A DNA stretch of 64,000 bases from Dactylosporangium sp040689395 (GTDB lineage: Bacteria; Actinomycetota; Actinomycetes; Mycobacteriales; Micromonosporaceae), in contig NZ_JBFAZX010000017.1 in assembly GCF_040689395.1 (NCBI RefSeq), positions 79,294 to 143,293 of the forward strand, given 5' to 3'. The notes beneath the pieces were generated by a model. It saw nothing but the letters and a program-made list of their open reading frames with translations, had not been told where the DNA came from and searched no databases. The first letter of the stretch is position 1. The number at the start of each line of letters is the position of its first letter. Both the position numbers and the translations under genes were made by a program. Positions 1 to 8,444 of the stretch are shown here, piece by piece.

Positions 1-487
1 CGCTGGCGATGACCCGCTCGCCGTCCACGGCCAGGCCGGGCAGCGTCTTGGAGTAGGAGCCGGTGGCCAGCACGACGTTCTTCGCCGTGTAGCGCGTGCC
101 GGCGACCTCGACGGCGTCGGGCGCGACCAGGCGTCCCTCGCCCTCGATCAGCTGCACCTTGCGCGCCTTGGCCAGGCCCTGCAGGCCCTTGTAGAGCTTG
201 GTGATCACGCCGTCCTTGTAGGCGTTGACGGCCTTCATGTCGACGCCGTTGAGCGTCGCCTGGATGCCGAACTGCTCGGCCTCGCGGGCCGCGTCGGCCA
301 CCTCGCCCGCGTGTAGCAGCGCCTTGGTCGGGATGCAGCCGCGGTGCAGGCACGTGCCGCCGATCTTGTCCTTCTCCACCAGCGCGACGGACAGGCCCAG
401 CTGCGCGGCCCGGAACGCGGCCGCGTAGCCGCCGCTGCCGCCGCCCAGGATCAGGACGTCGAAGGAGTTGGCGTGTGGGTCGCTCAC
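1..487 (-). CDS. lpdA: Dihydrolipoyl dehydrogenase, N-terminal part (gene runs off the window)
   Basis: E3 component of 2-oxoacid dehydrogenase complexes and the glycine cleavage system; it reoxidises dihydrolipoamide with FAD and NAD+. Translating the minus strand from a GTG at 487 gives the FAD Rossmann motif GGGSGG near residue 13, then the redox-active disulfide in GGTCLHRGCIPTK (Cys-x4-Cys), and an LATGS motif before the window edge. Only about 162 residues of an expected ~460 are present, so the NAD and interface domains lie outside. No gene overlaps it; the 212-bp region upstream probably holds divergent promoters for it and the small gene at 700. gcvT lies 2.2 kb away, but nothing shows that the two are co-regulated. 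Confidence 0.93.
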   Translation of the reverse strand, partial: MSDPHANSFDVLILGGGSGGYAAAFRAAQLGLSVALVEKDKIGGTCLHRGCIPTKALLHAGEVADAAREAEQFGIQATLNGVDMKAVNAYKDGVITKLYKGLQGLAKARKVQLIEGEGRLVAPDAVEVAGTRYTAKNVVLATGSYSKTLPGLAVDGERVIAS

Positions 488-699
488 GAATTCTCCCAGG
501 TGATACACGGGCCTGCCGGCTCGTGGCGGTGCGAATGCGGGGTTCGCCCTTCGCATGACGATCCTTGGCCATCTTGTCACTTGCGCTGCTCGCTTGCGAC
601 GGTAGGTGCCCTGTGGCGGGTCCTTTCGCGCGCGCGGGCGTCGTACCCTGTGCTCGGACTCGATGGTTCTTGGTCTGGCTCGATGGGAGGGAGCGGATC

Positions 700-1008
700 G
701 TGGCGTGGTTCCGCCGACGCAGGCCGGCAGCTGGTGGACGCACCGCGAGCCGCGAGGATTTGGTGTATTTGGAGGAGTTCGTGCGCTCGCGGCGGGGCGT
801 GGAGGGGTTCATCGAACCCCGCACGACCGTGACGGAGACGACACTGCTGCTCATCGCGCACGACGGGGAGTGGACCCGGCGGCGGATGGAGAACCCTCAG
901 GCGGCGCGCCAGTTCGCGCACCGCCTGAGCATGCCCGTCTACGACATCGCGCTGGTCGGCTATCCGCAGCGCTGGCGCGACTACAACGCGCGGAACAAGA
1001 AGAGCTGA
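700..1008 (+). CDS. Small conserved actinobacterial protein, function unknown
   Basis: A 102-residue protein. I place the start at GTG 700 because GGGAGGGA lies 8-15 bases upstream and the protein then begins VAWFRRRRP; an ATG at 565 in the same frame would add a poor-quality leader. Visible features are a basic N-terminus, the stretch EEFVRSRRGVEGFIEPRTT, then TETTLLLIAHDGEWTRRR and a C-terminal VYDIALVGYPQRWRDYNAR. I recognise this as a family found across actinomycetes, sometimes labelled oxidoreductase in databases without evidence. No transmembrane segment or signal peptide is visible. It ends one base before the convergent pepA stop codon. Confidence 0.75.
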   Translation: MAWFRRRRPAAGGRTASREDLVYLEEFVRSRRGVEGFIEPRTTVTETTLLLIAHDGEWTRRRMENPQAARQFAHRLSMPVYDIALVGYPQRWRDYNARNKKS

Positions 1009-1009
1009 G

Positions 1010-2572
1010 CTACTCCGCGGCGATCTGCTCGATCAGCTCCACGAGCGTGCGGACCGGCACGCCCGTGCCGCCCTTGGACCAGTAGCCGAACGGCTCGCCG
1101 GAGTGGTAGCTGGGGCCCGCGATGTCGATGTGGGCCCACTGCACGCCCTTGGTGACGAACTCCGACAGGAACACGCCGCCCTGCAGCATGTGCCCGGCCC
1201 GGTCCATGCCCGAGTTCACCTGTGAGATATCGGCCACTTCGGAGTCCATGCCCTTGCGCACGTCCTCGGGCAGGGGCATTGGCCACGCGGGCTCGCCCGC
1301 CCGCTCGCCGGCGTCGCGGATCCGCTCGCACAGCTCCGGCGTGCCCATGACGCCGGCGATGCGCTTGCCGAGGGCGATGACCTGCCCGCCGGTGAGCGTG
1401 GACACCTCGAACAGGTAGTCCGGCTCGTCCTCGCAGGCCCGGGCGATGGCGTCGCCGAGGATCATCCGGCCCTCGGCGTCGGTGTTGAGCACCTCGACCT
1501 GCGCGCCGTTGTACATCCGCACCACGTCGCCCGGCCGGTACGCGCTGCCGGACACCATGTTCTCGGCCATCGGCGCGTAGGCGACCACGGCGACCTTCGG
1601 CTTGAGCTGCGCGACCGCGAGCATGGTGGCGACCACGGCGGCGGCGCCGGACATGTCGGACTTCATCTCCCACATGCCCGCGGTCGGCTTGATCGACACG
1701 CCGCCGGTGTCGAACGTGATGCCCTTGCCGACGAGCGCGATCCGCCGGGTGGCGCCGGCCGGCTCATACGCGATGCGCACCAGGCGCGGGGCGGCCGCCG
1801 AGCCCAGTCCGACGGCCAGGATGCCGCCGAATCCCTGCTTGGCCAGGGCCTTCTCGTCGAGTACCGACACTTCCAGCGACGCCTCGGCCGCGGCGGCCGC
1901 GGCCTGCTCGGCGAACTGCGGCGGCCGCAGCTCGTTCGGGGCGGCGTTGATCCAGTCGCGGGTCCGGGCGACCACGCCGCCCAGCACGCCGGAGCGCTTC
2001 AGAGCCGCCTTCGCGGCCTTCGCGCCCGCGTCGGGCACGTGCACCAGCACCTTGCGCACCGGGTCGCGGCGGGTGGCGGAGGGCTTCGTCTTGTACCCCA
2101 GGAAGCGGTAGGAGCCCAGCAACGCCCCCTCGGCGACCGCGCGCACCCCGGCGGTCAGGTCCTCGTCGCCCGTCTTGTCCGGGTCGGACAGCGGCAGCAC
2201 GATCGCGACCGAGGCCGACCCGGCCAGCGAGCGGGCCGCAGCCCCGGCCGCGCGGCGCAGCGACTCGCTTGTGGGTGCCCGGCCGGCGCCGCCCACCGGC
2301 GCGCCGAGGCCGACGGCGACCACGAGCGGGGCCGCGACCGCGCCGAACGCGGCGAGCTTGGTGACCTCACCGAGCGCGCCGGTCGCCCCGAGCACCCGCA
2401 GGGTCTCGGCGAGCCCGCCGCCCGGCCGGTCACTGAACGCTGCCGCGACGCTTTCAGCGCCCGGGGCGATCGGCAGCTTGGTGTCGCCGCCCTCGATCGC
2501 GTAGACGCCGATGACGACGGCGTCGACGGCGAGTTCGGCTGGGTCGGTGTCGACCAGGGTCAGGGAGGTCAC
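1010..2572 (-). CDS. pepA: Leucyl aminopeptidase (M17 family)
   Basis: Cytosolic two-metal aminopeptidase that removes N-terminal residues from peptides during protein turnover. The catalytic C-terminal domain shows VGKGITFDTGG (metal-binding Lys and Asp) and NTDAEGRMILGD (second metal-ligand cluster with the active-site Arg); both are diagnostic for M17. The N-terminal half is the variable Ala-rich M17 domain. I start at GTG 2572 (VTSLTLVDTDPAE), which has GGAG about 5 bases upstream; an in-frame extension to 2689 would run into the gcvT start and lacks a ribosome site. Length is 520 residues, normal for actinobacterial PepA. It is divergent from gcvT across a 115-bp intergenic region. Confidence 0.95.
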   Translation of the reverse strand: MTSLTLVDTDPAELAVDAVVIGVYAIEGGDTKLPIAPGAESVAAAFSDRPGGGLAETLRVLGATGALGEVTKLAAFGAVAAPLVVAVGLGAPVGGAGRAPTSESLRRAAGAAARSLAGSASVAIVLPLSDPDKTGDEDLTAGVRAVAEGALLGSYRFLGYKTKPSATRRDPVRKVLVHVPDAGAKAAKAALKRSGVLGGVVARTRDWINAAPNELRPPQFAEQAAAAAAEASLEVSVLDEKALAKQGFGGILAVGLGSAAAPRLVRIAYEPAGATRRIALVGKGITFDTGGVSIKPTAGMWEMKSDMSGAAAVVATMLAVAQLKPKVAVVAYAPMAENMVSGSAYRPGDVVRMYNGAQVEVLNTDAEGRMILGDAIARACEDEPDYLFEVSTLTGGQVIALGKRIAGVMGTPELCERIRDAGERAGEPAWPMPLPEDVRKGMDSEVADISQVNSGMDRAGHMLQGGVFLSEFVTKGVQWAHIDIAGPSYHSGEPFGYWSKGGTGVPVRTLVELIEQIAAE

Positions 2573-2687
2573 TGGTGCTCCACATCGCTGATACTTCGTG
2601 CGACAGATCCACTGCGGCTTCTCCGCAGGTTCAGCATGCCGCCCAATCGGGTGCAGGACACGATAACCAACGCGATAGGTTGCGGGC

Positions 2688-3779
2688 ATGACGCAACCCT
2701 TGCGGCACCCCGCGTTGTATCACCGTCATGCGGCGCTCGGTGCCAAGTTCGCGGCGTTCGGCGGCTGGGAGATGCCCCTCGAATACGCCGGTGGTGGCGT
2801 GCTCAAGGAGCATGCGGCCGTCCGCGAGGACGTCGGGGTGTTCGACGTGTCGCACCTGGGCAAGGCCCGGATACGTGGTCGTGGCGCGGCCGCGTTCGTC
2901 AACGCCTGCCTCAGCAACGACCTCGACCGCATCACCGCTGGTCAGGCCCAGTACACCCTGTGCCTGGCCGAGAACGGGGGCGTGGTGGACGATCTCATCG
3001 CGTACCGGTTCGGCGACGACGACGTCTTCCTCATCCCCAACGCCGCCAACACCGCCGAGGTCGTCCGGCGGCTGCGCGCCGAGGCGCCCAACGGCATCAG
3101 CGTGGTCGACCAGCACGAGCTGTTCGCGGTCCTGGCGGTGCAGGGCCCCCGCTCCACGGACCTGCTGTCCACCCTGGGCCTGCCCACCGACCACGACTAC
3201 ATGAGCTTCACGGTATCGGCCTACAACGGCACCGACGTCGTGGTGTGCCGGACGGGATACACCGGCGAGCACGGGTACGAGATCGTCGTGCCGTCCCACG
3301 ACGCGCACACCCTGTGGGACGCCGTCGTGGCGGCGGGCGCCCGCCCGTGCGGCCTGGCGGCCCGGGACACCCTGCGCACCGAAATGGGCTATCCGCTGCA
3401 CGGCCAGGACCTCTCGCTCGACATCACGCCGGTCCAGGCGCGCTCGGGCTGGGCCGTGGGCTGGAACAAGCCGGCCTTCTGGGGCCGCGAGGCGCTGCTG
3501 GCCGAGAAGGCCGCGGGCCCGCGCCGGGTCCTGTGGGGCATCGAGGCGCTGGACCGGGGCATTCCGCGCGCCCACATGGCGGTGCTGTCGGGCGACGCCC
3601 CGATCGGCGAGGTGACGAGTGGCACGTTCTCGCCGACCCGCAAGGTGGGCATCGGCCTGGCCCTGATCGACACGGCGTCGGGCATCGGCGAAGGCGACGA
3701 GGTGGCCCTGGACGTGCGCGGCCGCCGCTCGGCGGTCCGAGTGGTGAAGCCGCCGTTCGTGAGGTCGTCGGTTCGCTGA
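2688..3779 (+). CDS. gcvT: Aminomethyltransferase (glycine cleavage T protein)
   Basis: T protein of the glycine cleavage system: it transfers the methylene group from aminomethyl-lipoyl H protein to tetrahydrofolate and releases ammonia. The protein starts at ATG 2688, with the family pattern FGGWEMPLEYAGG near the N-terminus, VFDVSHLGK, then VVDDLIAYR carrying the folate-contacting Asp, RTGYTGEHGYEI and a C-terminal barrel with GEVTSGTFSP. Its 363 residues equal the usual family length. gcvH and gcvP are not in the window, so gcvT stands alone here. I saw no glycine riboswitch in the short leader. Confidence 0.95.
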   Translation: MTQPLRHPALYHRHAALGAKFAAFGGWEMPLEYAGGGVLKEHAAVREDVGVFDVSHLGKARIRGRGAAAFVNACLSNDLDRITAGQAQYTLCLAENGGVVDDLIAYRFGDDDVFLIPNAANTAEVVRRLRAEAPNGISVVDQHELFAVLAVQGPRSTDLLSTLGLPTDHDYMSFTVSAYNGTDVVVCRTGYTGEHGYEIVVPSHDAHTLWDAVVAAGARPCGLAARDTLRTEMGYPLHGQDLSLDITPVQARSGWAVGWNKPAFWGREALLAEKAAGPRRVLWGIEALDRGIPRAHMAVLSGDAPIGEVTSGTFSPTRKVGIGLALIDTASGIGEGDEVALDVRGRRSAVRVVKPPFVRSSVR

Positions 3780-3808
3780 GCCACCCTGGGCCCGGTCCGG
3801 CGCGCCGC

Positions 3809-4552
3809 TCAGTGCGTCGCCAGGACCACCAGGGCGGCCGCCGTCGACAGCTCGATCGCGGCCCCGATCACGTCGCCCGTCATGCCGCCGAGGCGGCGCC
3901 GCGCGTGGGCTGTCAGGGCCCACGCCACCGCCACCGCCACCGCGACCGCCAGGGGACCGCGCCAGGCGTCCACCAGGGCCGCCGCGGCGGCGATGACCGC
4001 CACGACCGCGGCCAGCAGGGGCACGGGCACCGTCTGCGCGACCAGGGTGCCCAGGCCCTCGGGGCGGGCCGCCGGCAGACCCCTGCGGCAGGCCACCGTC
4101 GCGCCCAGGCGTCCCGCGGCGAAGGCCACGGCCACCGTCGCCAGGGCGGTCGAGATCGGCGCCGACAGCAGGCTGGTCACGGCGGCGGCGTCGACCAGCA
4201 GCACCGCGGCGATCGCCGCCACGCCGAACGGTCCGATATCCGACTTTTTCATGATTTCCAGGGCTTTGTCCGCCGTGGAGTACGAGCCCAGGCCGTCGGC
4301 CGTGTCGGCCAGGCCGTCCACGTGCAGGCCGCGGGTCAGCAGCAGGGCCAGCGCGACCAGGATCGCGCCGGCCAGCGGCGGGGCGGCACCAGCGGCCACC
4401 AGGGCCAGGGCCACGGCCGCCACCACCAGGCCCAGCAGGGCGCCGGCCAGCGGCGCGAGGAGCATCGCCAGGCGTACCGTCGGCCGATCCACCCGGTCCG
4501 CGCGGACGGGCGCGACGGTGAACAGGCTCAGTGCGAGCCTCAGTCCTCCCAC
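3809..4552 (-). CDS. cobS: Adenosylcobinamide-GDP ribazoletransferase
   Basis: Integral membrane cobalamin synthase that joins adenosylcobinamide-GDP to alpha-ribazole, the last joining step of coenzyme B12 assembly. The 247-residue sequence is nearly all hydrophobic helices rich in Ala, Leu and Val, with the family motifs LFTVAPV at the N-terminus, LLTRGLHVDGLADTADGLG and KALEIMKKSDIGPFG. The GTG start at 4552 overlaps the end of the upstream cobU-cobT gene by 13 bases, so the two are translationally coupled. That gene makes both substrates, which fits the joint role. Confidence 0.94.
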   Translation of the reverse strand: MGGLRLALSLFTVAPVRADRVDRPTVRLAMLLAPLAGALLGLVVAAVALALVAAGAAPPLAGAILVALALLLTRGLHVDGLADTADGLGSYSTADKALEIMKKSDIGPFGVAAIAAVLLVDAAAVTSLLSAPISTALATVAVAFAAGRLGATVACRRGLPAARPEGLGTLVAQTVPVPLLAAVVAVIAAAAALVDAWRGPLAVAVAVAVAWALTAHARRRLGGMTGDVIGAAIELSTAAALVVLATH

Positions 4553-6324
4553 GGCGGCTTCACGTACGGCATCTCGGCGGTCGGCGAGTCCGCCACGACG
4601 CGCTGGATCTCCGACTCGATGCGCTCCTGCTCGCTCAGCCCGTCCTCGGCCTCGGCCGGGGGCGCCTCGCGCGGCGGGGTCGCGGCGGCGATGGTGAGCG
4701 CCGTGTTGACCAGCGGCAGCGTGGTGAGCGCCGTGGCGCCCTCGCCGAGGCCGAGGCGCAGCTGCAGCAGCGGCGCGGCGCCGAGCACGTCCGCGGCGAG
4801 CTTGACCGTCGGATTGTCTCCGTGGTCGGGCATGAGCAGCCAGTGCCGGGTCTGAGCGCCGTAGTCCCGCGCCACAAGCGCGGCCGCGATCGCGACCGGG
4901 CCGTCGATCATGATCGGCAGGCGGCGGGACGCGGCGCCGAGCACGACGCCGGTCGCCACGGCGATGTCGCCGCCGCCGAGCATCGAGAGCATGACGTGGG
5001 GCTCGCGGGTGCGGTTGCGGACGCGGTGCCGCGCGTCGCGGATCGCGCCCACCCTGCGGATCCAGGCGGCGTCGTCGACGAAGCCGGAGGCGTCCACGAC
5101 CCGGCCGAGCAGGGCGGCCGGCTCGGCGCCGGTGAGCACCGCCACGACCGCGGCCGCCGCGGCGTCGGCGCCGGCCCCGCAGGAGGCCAGGACCAGCACG
5201 TCGACGCCCTCATTGGCGGCCGCGTCGGCGAGCCGCCAGCCCAGGGTCAGCGCGGCGTCCACGCCTGCGTCGTCGAGCGCGTCGTGCAGTTCGGCCGAGC
5301 CGGCGTCGGGGCAGTCGATGGCCTGGACACTCGCCCCGGCGGTCGCGGCGAGCATGGCGATGGTGGCCGTGCCCTCGACGACCTCGTCGAGGCGGCGGTC
5401 GGCGGCCTGCGCCGAGTCGCCCGCGGCGAACCCGCCGGAGCGGTCGCCGCGCAGGACCAGCACGCGCGGCTGCTGGAACGGGCGGGGGTCGGGGCGGCCC
5501 TGCACCCCGCCGGCGAAGCGCACGACCGGGATCAGGCCACCCAGGCCGGCGCCGTTGAGCCGCAGCGTCAGCAGCCGATCGACGGCCTCCTGGGCCGTCG
5601 ACTCGTCCGGCAGCGGCAGCTCCATGCCCGGGGAGAAGGACAGCGTCTCGCCACCGTCCGCCGTGGACAGCACCGAGCCGGCGCCGGCCGCCTCGAACAC
5701 GAACGGCTCGGCGGGGGCGGGGGCGGCGACCCGGGCGGTGGTCGCGGCGGGGGCCGTGTCGCGCACGCCGGCGTGGCCGACCAGTTCGCCGCCGCGCAGC
5801 CAGTTCACCTCGCCCGCGACGACCAGGGCCACGCCGTCGCAGGCGGCCGCGACCCGCTGGTTGAGCAGCCCGGAGGCGTCGGCGAACGTGCGGCCCGCCT
5901 CGGTCGCCGGCAGCACGCCCAGGCCCACCTCGGGCCCCACGAGCACCAGGAGCTCGGCCGCGCACGAGCGCACGGCGTCGGCGAGCGCCGCGGTCTGCCC
6001 GTCGGCCGCCGCGGGGTCCGACCAGTCGCCGGCGGTGTCGTACACCGCGCTGAGCCAGCCGCCGAGATCGTCGACGAGGAGCGTCTCCTCGGGCTTGGCG
6101 GCGGTCAGCAGCTCCGCGAGGCGGCCAGGCGAGTCGCCCAGCTCCTCGGTCAGCCAGCTGTCCGGCCGGCGCGCCCGATGCGCGGCGATCCGTGCCGCCC
6201 AGCCGTCGTCCGAGGTGCTCGACCGTGCGGTCGCGACGTATCGCACCACGGCGGCTCCAGCGACGAGCGCCTCTGCCACTTCCGACTTTCCGGACCGGAT
6301 TCCTCCGAGCACCAGCAACCGCAT
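4540..6324 (-). CDS. cobUT: Fused adenosylcobinamide kinase/guanylyltransferase and NaMN:DMB phosphoribosyltransferase
   Basis: Two cobalamin lower-ligand enzymes in one 594-residue chain. Residues 1-180 are CobU (CobP): a P-loop GGIRSGKS at residues 7-14, and RIAAHRARRP with His49 at the place of the guanylylated histidine. After a linker rich in Ala and Pro, residues from about 235 to 560 are CobT, which makes alpha-ribazole phosphate; it keeps the C-terminal LGEGATALTTLP with the probable catalytic base Glu528. About 50 charged residues follow. The chain therefore activates cobinamide and makes the ribazole that CobS, encoded immediately downstream and overlapping, joins. The fusion order CobU-CobT is unusual compared with separate enzymes in enterobacteria. 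Confidence 0.92.
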   Translation of the reverse strand: MRLLVLGGIRSGKSEVAEALVAGAAVVRYVATARSSTSDDGWAARIAAHRARRPDSWLTEELGDSPGRLAELLTAAKPEETLLVDDLGGWLSAVYDTAGDWSDPAAADGQTAALADAVRSCAAELLVLVGPEVGLGVLPATEAGRTFADASGLLNQRVAAACDGVALVVAGEVNWLRGGELVGHAGVRDTAPAATTARVAAPAPAEPFVFEAAGAGSVLSTADGGETLSFSPGMELPLPDESTAQEAVDRLLTLRLNGAGLGGLIPVVRFAGGVQGRPDPRPFQQPRVLVLRGDRSGGFAAGDSAQAADRRLDEVVEGTATIAMLAATAGASVQAIDCPDAGSAELHDALDDAGVDAALTLGWRLADAAANEGVDVLVLASCGAGADAAAAAVVAVLTGAEPAALLGRVVDASGFVDDAAWIRRVGAIRDARHRVRNRTREPHVMLSMLGGGDIAVATGVVLGAASRRLPIMIDGPVAIAAALVARDYGAQTRHWLLMPDHGDNPTVKLAADVLGAAPLLQLRLGLGEGATALTTLPLVNTALTIAAATPPREAPPAEAEDGLSEQERIESEIQRVVADSPTAEMPYVKPPWED

Positions 6325-6419
6325 GCCCCGTACTTTAGAGGGACACCCGTGGCCGGACTCGGCTCAGGGCCACGGGGCCGATACGCTCGAAGTCTTCTAC
6401 CGTGGACAGGAGTGTGACC

Positions 6420-6620
6420 ATGGCGTGGACGTGGCAGTTCGAAGACGCTGAGAGCAGGCCCGTCGATGGCCCGAACGAGGCGTTTTCCAGCCAGTCCGAC
6501 GCGGAGTCGTGGCTCGGCCAGAGCTGGCGGGAGCTGGTGGCCAATGGCGCGGCGACGGCGATCCTCACCGAGGATGACCGCACGGAGTACAAGATGAGTC
6601 TGTTGCCGGCTGGGGGCTGA
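6420..6620 (+). CDS. Small acidic conserved protein, function unknown
   Basis: A 66-residue protein starting at ATG 6420 (MAWTWQFEDAESRPV), with GGACAGGAG 7-15 bases upstream. It has the pattern SSQSDAESWLGQSWREL followed by a short Thr/Asp-rich tail, which I recognise as a small family widespread in actinomycetes. There is no cysteine, signal peptide or membrane segment. It ends one base before the GTG of the M50 protease, so the two are almost certainly cotranscribed. It is divergent from the cobalamin genes. Confidence 0.72.
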   Translation: MAWTWQFEDAESRPVDGPNEAFSSQSDAESWLGQSWRELVANGAATAILTEDDRTEYKMSLLPAGG

Positions 6621-6621
6621 G

Positions 6622-7413
6622 GTGGCCTACGGCCGATACGGCAGCCGGGTCGGCCGGCTGCCCAAGGAGGCGTTCCGCCCCAGCGCGCTGTTCCTCGGGC
6701 TGGTCGCGCTGCTCGTCGTCAGCGGCTGGATGGCGTGGTCCGGATTCGGCAACGACAAGATCAACGTGTTTCTGTTCGTGGCCGCGGGCTGGACCATCTC
6801 GCTGTGCCTGCATGAGTATTCGCACGCGCTGGTCGCCTTCAAGGGCGGCGACGACGACGTCGCGCACCGCGGCTACCTGACGCTCAACCCGCTCAAGTAC
6901 ACCCACCCGCTGCTGTCGATCGTGCTTCCGCTGGTCTTCGTCCTCATCGGCGGCATCGGCCTGCCGGGCGGCGCGGTCTGGGTCAACCACGGCGCGATCC
7001 GCAGCCGACTGGTCGACAGCCTGATCAGCTTCGCCGGGCCGGCGACCAACCTCGTGCTGGCGATCGTCCTGGTGCTGCCCTTCTCGATGGGCCTCGACGG
7101 CGCCGGCCAGCCCGCGTTCTGGGCCGGGCTGGCGTTCTTGGCCTTCCTACAGATCACCGCCAGCGTCCTCAACTTCGTGCCGATGCCCGGCGTCGACGGC
7201 GGCAACCTGCTCTACCCCTGGCTCTCCCCGCAGTGGCGGCGTGGCTTCAGCCACATGGCGCCCTACGGCATGCTGATCCTCATCGCGCTGCTGTGGTCGC
7301 CGAAGATCAACGCCTGGTTCTTCAGCGTCGTGTTCTGGATCGGCGACCTGATAGGACTGCCGTCCTACCAGGTCGCCGTCGGCTACGACCTGTTCAAGTT
7401 CTGGTCGTTCTGA
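6622..7413 (+). CDS. Site-2 protease-like M50 family membrane metalloprotease
   Basis: Intramembrane zinc protease homologue of 263 residues and about six membrane helices. The first motif HEYSH (His64, Glu65, His68) supplies two zinc ligands and the catalytic Glu; the second, NFVPMPGVDG near residues 184-193, supplies the third ligand Asp192. This is the short form of the family (Rip3/YwhC-like) without PDZ or CBS domains, so its substrate is unknown. It follows the small gene at 6420 by one base. The gene ends 7 bases from the convergent aldo/keto reductase stop. Confidence 0.88.
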   Translation: MAYGRYGSRVGRLPKEAFRPSALFLGLVALLVVSGWMAWSGFGNDKINVFLFVAAGWTISLCLHEYSHALVAFKGGDDDVAHRGYLTLNPLKYTHPLLSIVLPLVFVLIGGIGLPGGAVWVNHGAIRSRLVDSLISFAGPATNLVLAIVLVLPFSMGLDGAGQPAFWAGLAFLAFLQITASVLNFVPMPGVDGGNLLYPWLSPQWRRGFSHMAPYGMLILIALLWSPKINAWFFSVVFWIGDLIGLPSYQVAVGYDLFKFWSF

Positions 7414-7420
7414 GCGGGCC

Positions 7421-8419
7421 TTACGGGCGCTCGGCGGGGCTCTGCGTGAGCGCGGGGTCCCGCTGGATGACCGGCTCGAGTGCCTCGTCGATGCGCTTCA
7501 GCAGCTCCGCGTCGAGCTTCACCCCGGACGCCTTGACGTTGTCCTCGAGCTGCTCGGGCCGGGTGGCGCCGACGATCGCCGACGAGACGTTGGGGTTCTG
7601 CAGCACCCAGGCCACGCCGAGCTGCGCCATCGTGAGGCCGGCCTGATCGGCCAGCGGACGCAGCCGTTGCACCGCCTCCAGCACATCGTCCTGCAGCAGC
7701 CGGGCGATGAAGCCGGCCCCCGACTTCTCGTCCGTCGCCCGGGAGCCCGCCGGCGGCGGCTGGCCCGGCTTGTACTTGCCGGTGAGCACGCCCTGGGCCA
7801 GCGGCGACCACACGATCTGGCCGAGGCCGAGTTCCTCGGAGGCCGGGACGACCTCGGCCTCGATGACCCGGTAGAGCGCCGAGTACTGCGGCTGGTTGGA
7901 CACCAGCTGGATCTTGAGCTCCTTCGCCAGTGCCGCCGCGGCCCGGATCTCCTCGGCCCGCCACTCCGACACGCCGATGTAGTGCGCCTTGCCGGCCCGT
8001 ACCACGTCGGCGAACGCCTCCATGGTCTCCTCGAGCGGCGTGTGGTGGTCATACCGGTGTGCCTGGTACAGGTCGACGTGGTCGGTCTGCAGGCGGCGCA
8101 GCGAGCCGTCGATCGACTTCATGATGTGCTTGCGTGACAGCCCGCTGTCGTTGCGCCCCGGGCCGGTGCGCCAGTAGACCTTCGTGAAGATCTCCAGGCC
8201 GTCGCGGTTCTGGCCCTTCAGCGCGTCGCCGAGCACCACCTCCGCCCGCGTGCCCGCGTAGACGTCGGCGGTGTCAAAGGTGGTGATACCGAGGTCGAGG
8301 GCGGCGTGCACACAAGCGGTGGCCTGCTCCGCCTCGACCTGCGAGCCGTGGGTGATCCAGTTGCCGTACGAGATCTCGCTGACGAGCAAGCCGGAACGGC
8401 CGAGGTGACGAAACTCCAT
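7421..8419 (-). CDS. Aldo/keto reductase (potassium-channel beta-subunit-like)
   Basis: NADPH-dependent reductase of carbonyl compounds. The catalytic tetrad is complete: Asp49 and Tyr54 in FDTADVY, Lys80 in FTKVYW, His121 in YQAHRYD. The C-terminal part has the cofactor-binding SAIVGATRPEQL pattern. The pattern LGRSGLLVSEISYGNW and the length of 332 residues place it in the AKR6/YghZ group. It starts at ATG 8419 and lies 25 bases downstream of the WG-repeat gene on the same strand, so it may be read through from it. Its physiological substrate cannot be told from sequence. Confidence 0.92.
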   Translation of the reverse strand: MEFRHLGRSGLLVSEISYGNWITHGSQVEAEQATACVHAALDLGITTFDTADVYAGTRAEVVLGDALKGQNRDGLEIFTKVYWRTGPGRNDSGLSRKHIMKSIDGSLRRLQTDHVDLYQAHRYDHHTPLEETMEAFADVVRAGKAHYIGVSEWRAEEIRAAAALAKELKIQLVSNQPQYSALYRVIEAEVVPASEELGLGQIVWSPLAQGVLTGKYKPGQPPPAGSRATDEKSGAGFIARLLQDDVLEAVQRLRPLADQAGLTMAQLGVAWVLQNPNVSSAIVGATRPEQLEDNVKASGVKLDAELLKRIDEALEPVIQRDPALTQSPAERP

Positions 8420-8444
8420 GCTGCGACCCTATGTCGCGAGCGGG

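Noticed and set aside
2573..2687. Possible glycine riboswitch upstream of gcvT
   Set aside because: The intergenic region is only 115 bases and I could not find the paired aptamer pattern; a covariance-model search would be decisive.
2039..4855. Very long open frame (over 900 codons) on the plus strand across pepA, gcvT and cobS
   Set aside because: Antisense or out-of-frame to well-identified genes; composition is Arg/Gly/Ala/Pro-rich without motifs, typical for high-GC shadow frames.
6325..6419. Possible cobalamin riboswitch before the cobalamin genes
   Set aside because: Only 95 bases to the divergent gene and no B12-box-like sequence seen; a covariance-model search would be decisive.
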